Shown one piece after another: positions 42,078 through 44,698 of a DNA stretch of 44,698 nt. A program made the position numbers and the translations under genes. Source of the stretch: Microbacteriaceae bacterium (lineage in GTDB: Bacteria; Actinomycetota; Actinomycetes; Actinomycetales; Microbacteriaceae); NCBI GenBank assembly GCA_025463565.1, contig JAODAT010000091.1:1-44698 (forward strand), read 5' to 3'. Every line of letters starts with the position of its first letter. The stretch's first letter is position 1. Below the pieces are notes generated by a model. That model was given only the letters and a program-made list of their open reading frames with translations, made no database searches and was not told the origin of the DNA.

Positions 42078-43353
42078 GTTCGTCGGCTCCAGTCGGTTGT
42101 TCCGACGGTAGCCCGACCGAGTTCTCTGCCGGTTGCTCTGCTGGTGGCCGTGTCGGGTGGGTCTCTGACACAGTGGGCGGGGGCACCCAGCCCGCGGGTG
42201 GCGGTGGTCCCTGCGGAAGGTGTCTCGCGGGTGCGAAACGTTGTTTCGGCGGCCGTATGCCGGCCTGCACGGCGGCTCGTCTGGCGACCGCCAGCCACAC
42301 GAAGGGCAGGCCGATCGCGATGCCGACCTGCAGCGCGTAGCACAGCAGTGTGACGATGCCGATGACCGCGGGCGGTGCGTGCCCGCGTAGCGGGGTCGTT
42401 CCGAACCCGAGGACGTCCCACAGGCTGTGGGCACCGACGACGGCGAGGAAGGTGCCGACCAGTGGTATCGAGAGGCGATATCGGCCGTTTCGGCTGGCGG
42501 CGAACAGCATGCCTCCGAGCAGCGCGGTGAACACGGGATGCAGCAGCGGCGTGATGACGGTACGCAGGCTGAGTGTGTAGATCACGGAACCCAGTTGGCT
42601 GAAGTTGTAGCCGGGATACTCCCACGCGTTGACCAGGTATTGCAGGTTCTCGGTTGCGGCGAACCCGAGACCGACCGCACCGCCGAGGAAGAGGCCACCC
42701 CGCAGCGTCTTCGTTCGGACGCCGAGCCCGAACAGCAGCACCGTCAGCCCTTTCAGCGTTTCTTCGACCGGACCCGCGAAGAGCGCCGACACGGGTGTCG
42801 CCAGGCCGCCCAACACGATCGAGTGCAGTGTCAGTACCCAATGCTGGATCTGGCTCTCCGCCTGTGCGGCCGCGAAGGTGGCCACGAACGCGGCGGCGGC
42901 AAGAGCGGCGAACAGGCGAGGAATGGTGACCGCGTCTCCGACCCGAACGCGGTAGAGCATCGTGTAGAACACGCAGGTCGCGGCGAGGATCGCTCCGAGC
43001 GCGAGCGAGAGCACGGGAAGAGAACGGTAGTTCGTTCCCTGGGGAACCACGACCGCGTCGTAGGTGAGATACGTGGCGAGAATGAGCCCGCCGATGAGCA
43101 GGATCCACCAACCACCGCGCGGACCCAGCCACCGTCTCGGTGCCTTTGCGGCAGGCGCTTGTGCGGTGGGTGCCTTTGGCGTCGGTGCTTCCGCGGTCGG
43201 TGCTTCCGCGGTCGGTGCTTTCGCGGTCGGTGCTTTCGCGGTCGGTGCTTCCGCAGTCGGTGCTTTCGCCGTTGGAGGTTCTACCGTCACCGCGTTGTGC
43301 AGCACTGCTCGCCCGTGCTGGTCGGCAGCGCGCAGCGCCTGGTCGTCGGTCAC
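42067..43353 (-). CDS. PrsW-family intramembrane protease with pentapeptide-repeat N-terminus
   Basis: A 428-residue multi-pass membrane protein with glutamic-type PrsW motifs: AGPVEETLKG (EE and K), FAATENLQYL, TPLLHPVFTALLG and AHSLWDVLG. About eight to nine helices are predicted between residues 80 and 370. Residues about 25-72 are nine units of APTAK/APTAE type, and the C-terminal 65 residues are Pro-rich. PrsW proteins cleave membrane proteins such as anti-sigma factors; the target here is unknown. The start GTG at 43353 lies exactly 6 nt after TAGCAT (43365-43360). Confidence 0.9.
   Translation of the reverse strand: MTDDQALRAADQHGRAVLHNAVTVEPPTAKAPTAEAPTAKAPTAKAPTAEAPTAEAPTPKAPTAQAPAAKAPRRWLGPRGGWWILLIGGLILATYLTYDAVVVPQGTNYRSLPVLSLALGAILAATCVFYTMLYRVRVGDAVTIPRLFAALAAAAFVATFAAAQAESQIQHWVLTLHSIVLGGLATPVSALFAGPVEETLKGLTVLLFGLGVRTKTLRGGLFLGGAVGLGFAATENLQYLVNAWEYPGYNFSQLGSVIYTLSLRTVITPLLHPVFTALLGGMLFAASRNGRYRLSIPLVGTFLAVVGAHSLWDVLGFGTTPLRGHAPPAVIGIVTLLCYALQVGIAIGLPFVWLAVARRAAVQAGIRPPKQRFAPARHLPQGPPPPAGWVPPPTVSETHPTRPPAEQPAENSVGLPSEQPTGADEPTP
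43144..43278. repeat. 15-bp tandem repeat encoding APTAK/E units
   Basis: About nine imperfect copies of GCGGTCGGTGCTTTC or GCGGTCGGTGCTTCC in frame in the PrsW-type gene. Several neighbouring units are identical, so copy number may vary between strains. Confidence 0.85.
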
Positions 43354-43359
43354 CTGTGA

Positions 43360-43365
43360 ATGCTA
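43360..43365 (-). promoter_or_regulatory. -10 box TAGCAT, leaderless PrsW-type gene
   Basis: TANNNT at -12 to -7 of GTG 43353, only 5 bp before the stop codon of the HNH gene upstream. Confidence 0.55.
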
Positions 43366-43369
43366 GCCG

Positions 43370-44698
43370 TCAGCCGGCGAGGAGTTCGCGCATGAGTGGG
43401 TTCTTGGTGGGCATGAGCCGGGGTGTGAGTGTGGGGTCGATGTCTGGTGGTGGAGTGAGCCAGTATTGGCCGTTCGTGTGGGTGATGGTCCAGTCGTTGT
43501 CGTGGACGAGAAGGTGGTGGAGTCGGCAGAGGAGGATTCCGTCGTCGATGTCGGTGCGACCGTGGTCTCTGTGCCAGTAGTTGATGTGGTGGGCTTCGGT
43601 CCAGGAGGGAGGCCGGTCACAGCCGGGGAATCGGCACCCGCCGTCCCTGACGGTGAGGAGTGTTTTCTGCTTGCTGGTGTAGAGGCGTTGGTCGCGGCCG
43701 ATATTGAGGGAGTTGCCGTTGTTGTCGAAGACAATGCCGATGACACCGGTGTCGCAGAGGTGTCGTTCGATGGTGGAGAAGCTGATCGGGTGCCCAGGGT
43801 TGCCTTCGATGACACCGTGGCCCTCGCGGCGGGCTAGCGCATCAGCGTTGATGAGGACGCGAACGGCGGGCCTGTGCAGTCCGAGGATCGCACTGTCGGG
43901 CACGTCGATGGCGATGCGGAGGAGGCCGGCGATCATGTCGGCGGCCTTCTGCCCCCGGGTGCGGGGATCCTCTAGCGCCCGGTCGGGGAGTTCGCCGGTG
44001 GCGAGGTTCGCAGCATCGGTGTCAACAAATCGGGGGCCGACCCGTTTGGGCCCGGTGGCCTGGTCGTAGATTGCGAGGAGCAGGGCGCCGTCTTCGTCGG
44101 CGAGGGCGTAACTGCCGGTGACCATCCCGTCGGGGCGTCGCGTGGCGGTGAAGTAGCGCAGGTCGCGGCGTTGTTTCTCCGCCCGGGCGATCGCGTCGGC
44201 GTCGAGTTCGTTTCGCACTTCTCTCGCCCGCCGGACAAGCGCATCCGCGTCGAGCGTCACGGCCTCGCGCAGCAGGCCGGCCACCGCGTCATCGGTGGCA
44301 GCGTCGCCCAAACCGATCCGGATCGCGTTGGCGCTGTCCACCCCGATCGCTCCGTCGTCCACCGCGCGCCCCAGCGGGCTTGGCTCCACCGAACCGGCGC
44401 CGAGCAGTTCCCCGACGCGGACGAGTTTGGTCGCTTCGGCTTTGGTAGACCCGGTCACTGATTGCAGGAATGCTTCGGTGTTGACGAACCCGTTCTTGCG
44501 GGCCAGACCCTGGAACCCGAGTTCCGGATCGGAGCGGTGGGCGATCTCCGCCGCGCACCTGGCTTTCAACACATCCAGTTCGCGTTGGTGAGCGGTCAGC
44601 GCACGTTGCGCAGAAACAAGCACATCGTCTGCCAACGCTGCGAACACGCCGAGCTCCGCAACCGCTGAAGCGGTGCTGAGGAAGCTCGTCGAGGACAT
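43370..44698 (-). CDS. DUF222 / HNH endonuclease (13E12-type), start at window edge
   Basis: A 442-residue protein: an N-terminal helical DUF222 region (about residues 10-300, with the family segment LLAIYDQATGPKRVGPRF) followed by a C-terminal HNH nuclease domain. That domain has CRFPGCDRP (zinc/structural Cys), the AHHINYW catalytic histidine pair and LLCRLHHLLVHDND. Genes of this group are numerous in actinobacterial genomes and often considered mobile; a biological function is not established. The first ATG is exactly at 44698, so the true start could lie beyond the window. It is divided from the PrsW gene by 16 bp on the same strand. Confidence 0.88.
   Translation of the reverse strand: MSSTSFLSTASAVAELGVFAALADDVLVSAQRALTAHQRELDVLKARCAAEIAHRSDPELGFQGLARKNGFVNTEAFLQSVTGSTKAEATKLVRVGELLGAGSVEPSPLGRAVDDGAIGVDSANAIRIGLGDAATDDAVAGLLREAVTLDADALVRRAREVRNELDADAIARAEKQRRDLRYFTATRRPDGMVTGSYALADEDGALLLAIYDQATGPKRVGPRFVDTDAANLATGELPDRALEDPRTRGQKAADMIAGLLRIAIDVPDSAILGLHRPAVRVLINADALARREGHGVIEGNPGHPISFSTIERHLCDTGVIGIVFDNNGNSLNIGRDQRLYTSKQKTLLTVRDGGCRFPGCDRPPSWTEAHHINYWHRDHGRTDIDDGILLCRLHHLLVHDNDWTITHTNGQYWLTPPPDIDPTLTPRLMPTKNPLMRELLAG

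Noticed and set aside
1-44698. tRNA, rRNA or SRP RNA genes
   Set aside because: No tRNA cloverleaf, rRNA stretch or SRP RNA was recognised by eye on either strand, though ffh and ftsY are present; a covariance search would be needed to exclude them fully.
43370-44698. HNH gene as a homing endonuclease or phage remnant
   Set aside because: It has the DUF222 N-terminal region common to chromosomal 13E12-type genes, and no intein, intron or phage gene is next to it.

Overview
The window is high-GC DNA from an actinobacterium, most likely a member of the Microbacteriaceae. The evidence is protein style only: a very long acidic tail on ribosomal protein S16, a DUF222/HNH (13E12-type) gene, an actinobacterial bifunctional FO synthase (FbiC), F420-type LLM oxidoreductases, many GTG starts, and many start codons placed exactly 6-7 nt after a TANNNT box. 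The genus cannot be fixed from the sequence alone.

Regions. (1) 1-4799, mostly minus strand: lepB (cut by the window edge), rplS, a small membrane protein, trmD, rimM, a KH-domain protein and rpsP, the usual ribosome-maturation block, interrupted by a plus-strand map gene. (2) 5083-9426, accessory: an EamA exporter, a large surface protein with a Pro/Thr stalk, an LLM oxidoreductase and a divergent SGNH-hydrolase lipoprotein. These sit between ffh and rpsP, which are often close together in related genomes. (3) 9423-26607: ffh, ftsY, smc, a LOG-family gene, mutM, rnc, rpmF and yceD/DUF177 on minus, interspersed with plus-strand genes (aldo/keto reductase, gamma carbonic anhydrase, GH13 glucosyl enzyme, double-GNAT protein, two-component system) and a small secreted repeat protein on minus. 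(4) 26608-26955: gene-free, two families of short tandem repeats. (5) 26956-33261: a catabolic cluster (nitrilase, dihydropyrimidinase, LLM oxidoreductase, class III aminotransferase) divergent from a MocR-type regulator. It looks like reductive pyrimidine or hydantoin breakdown, but no classical dihydropyrimidine dehydrogenase is present. (6) 33285-39020: acyl-CoA dehydrogenase facing a moxR-DUF58-transglutaminase operon. (7) 39154-44698: fbiC, a YtxH-like protein, a PrsW-type protease with a pentapeptide-repeat N-terminus, and an HNH protein starting at the window edge.

The most striking non-gene signal is a family of palindromic elements of about 70 bp (arms of about 26 bp related to GCGGGTCGAGCTTGTCGAGA). 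Six copies sit at gene ends. One complete copy lies in frame inside mutM, and one half copy lies in frame inside smc. Read through, the palindrome encodes nearly the same peptide in either orientation (RVELVET...GEVSTSSTR), so it behaves like a protein-tolerated mobile palindrome, comparable in principle to the Rickettsia palindromic elements.

The second signal is promoter geometry. At nine starts a TANNNT box lies exactly at -12 to -7 of the start codon, and at four more it is shifted by one base. This predicts widespread leaderless mRNAs. Two divergent gene pairs have overlapping -10 boxes on opposite strands.

The third is the link between F420-type enzymes and the pyrimidine-type cluster, with FO synthase encoded about 10 kb away. 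All functional calls come from motifs read in the translated sequence. No database search was run.
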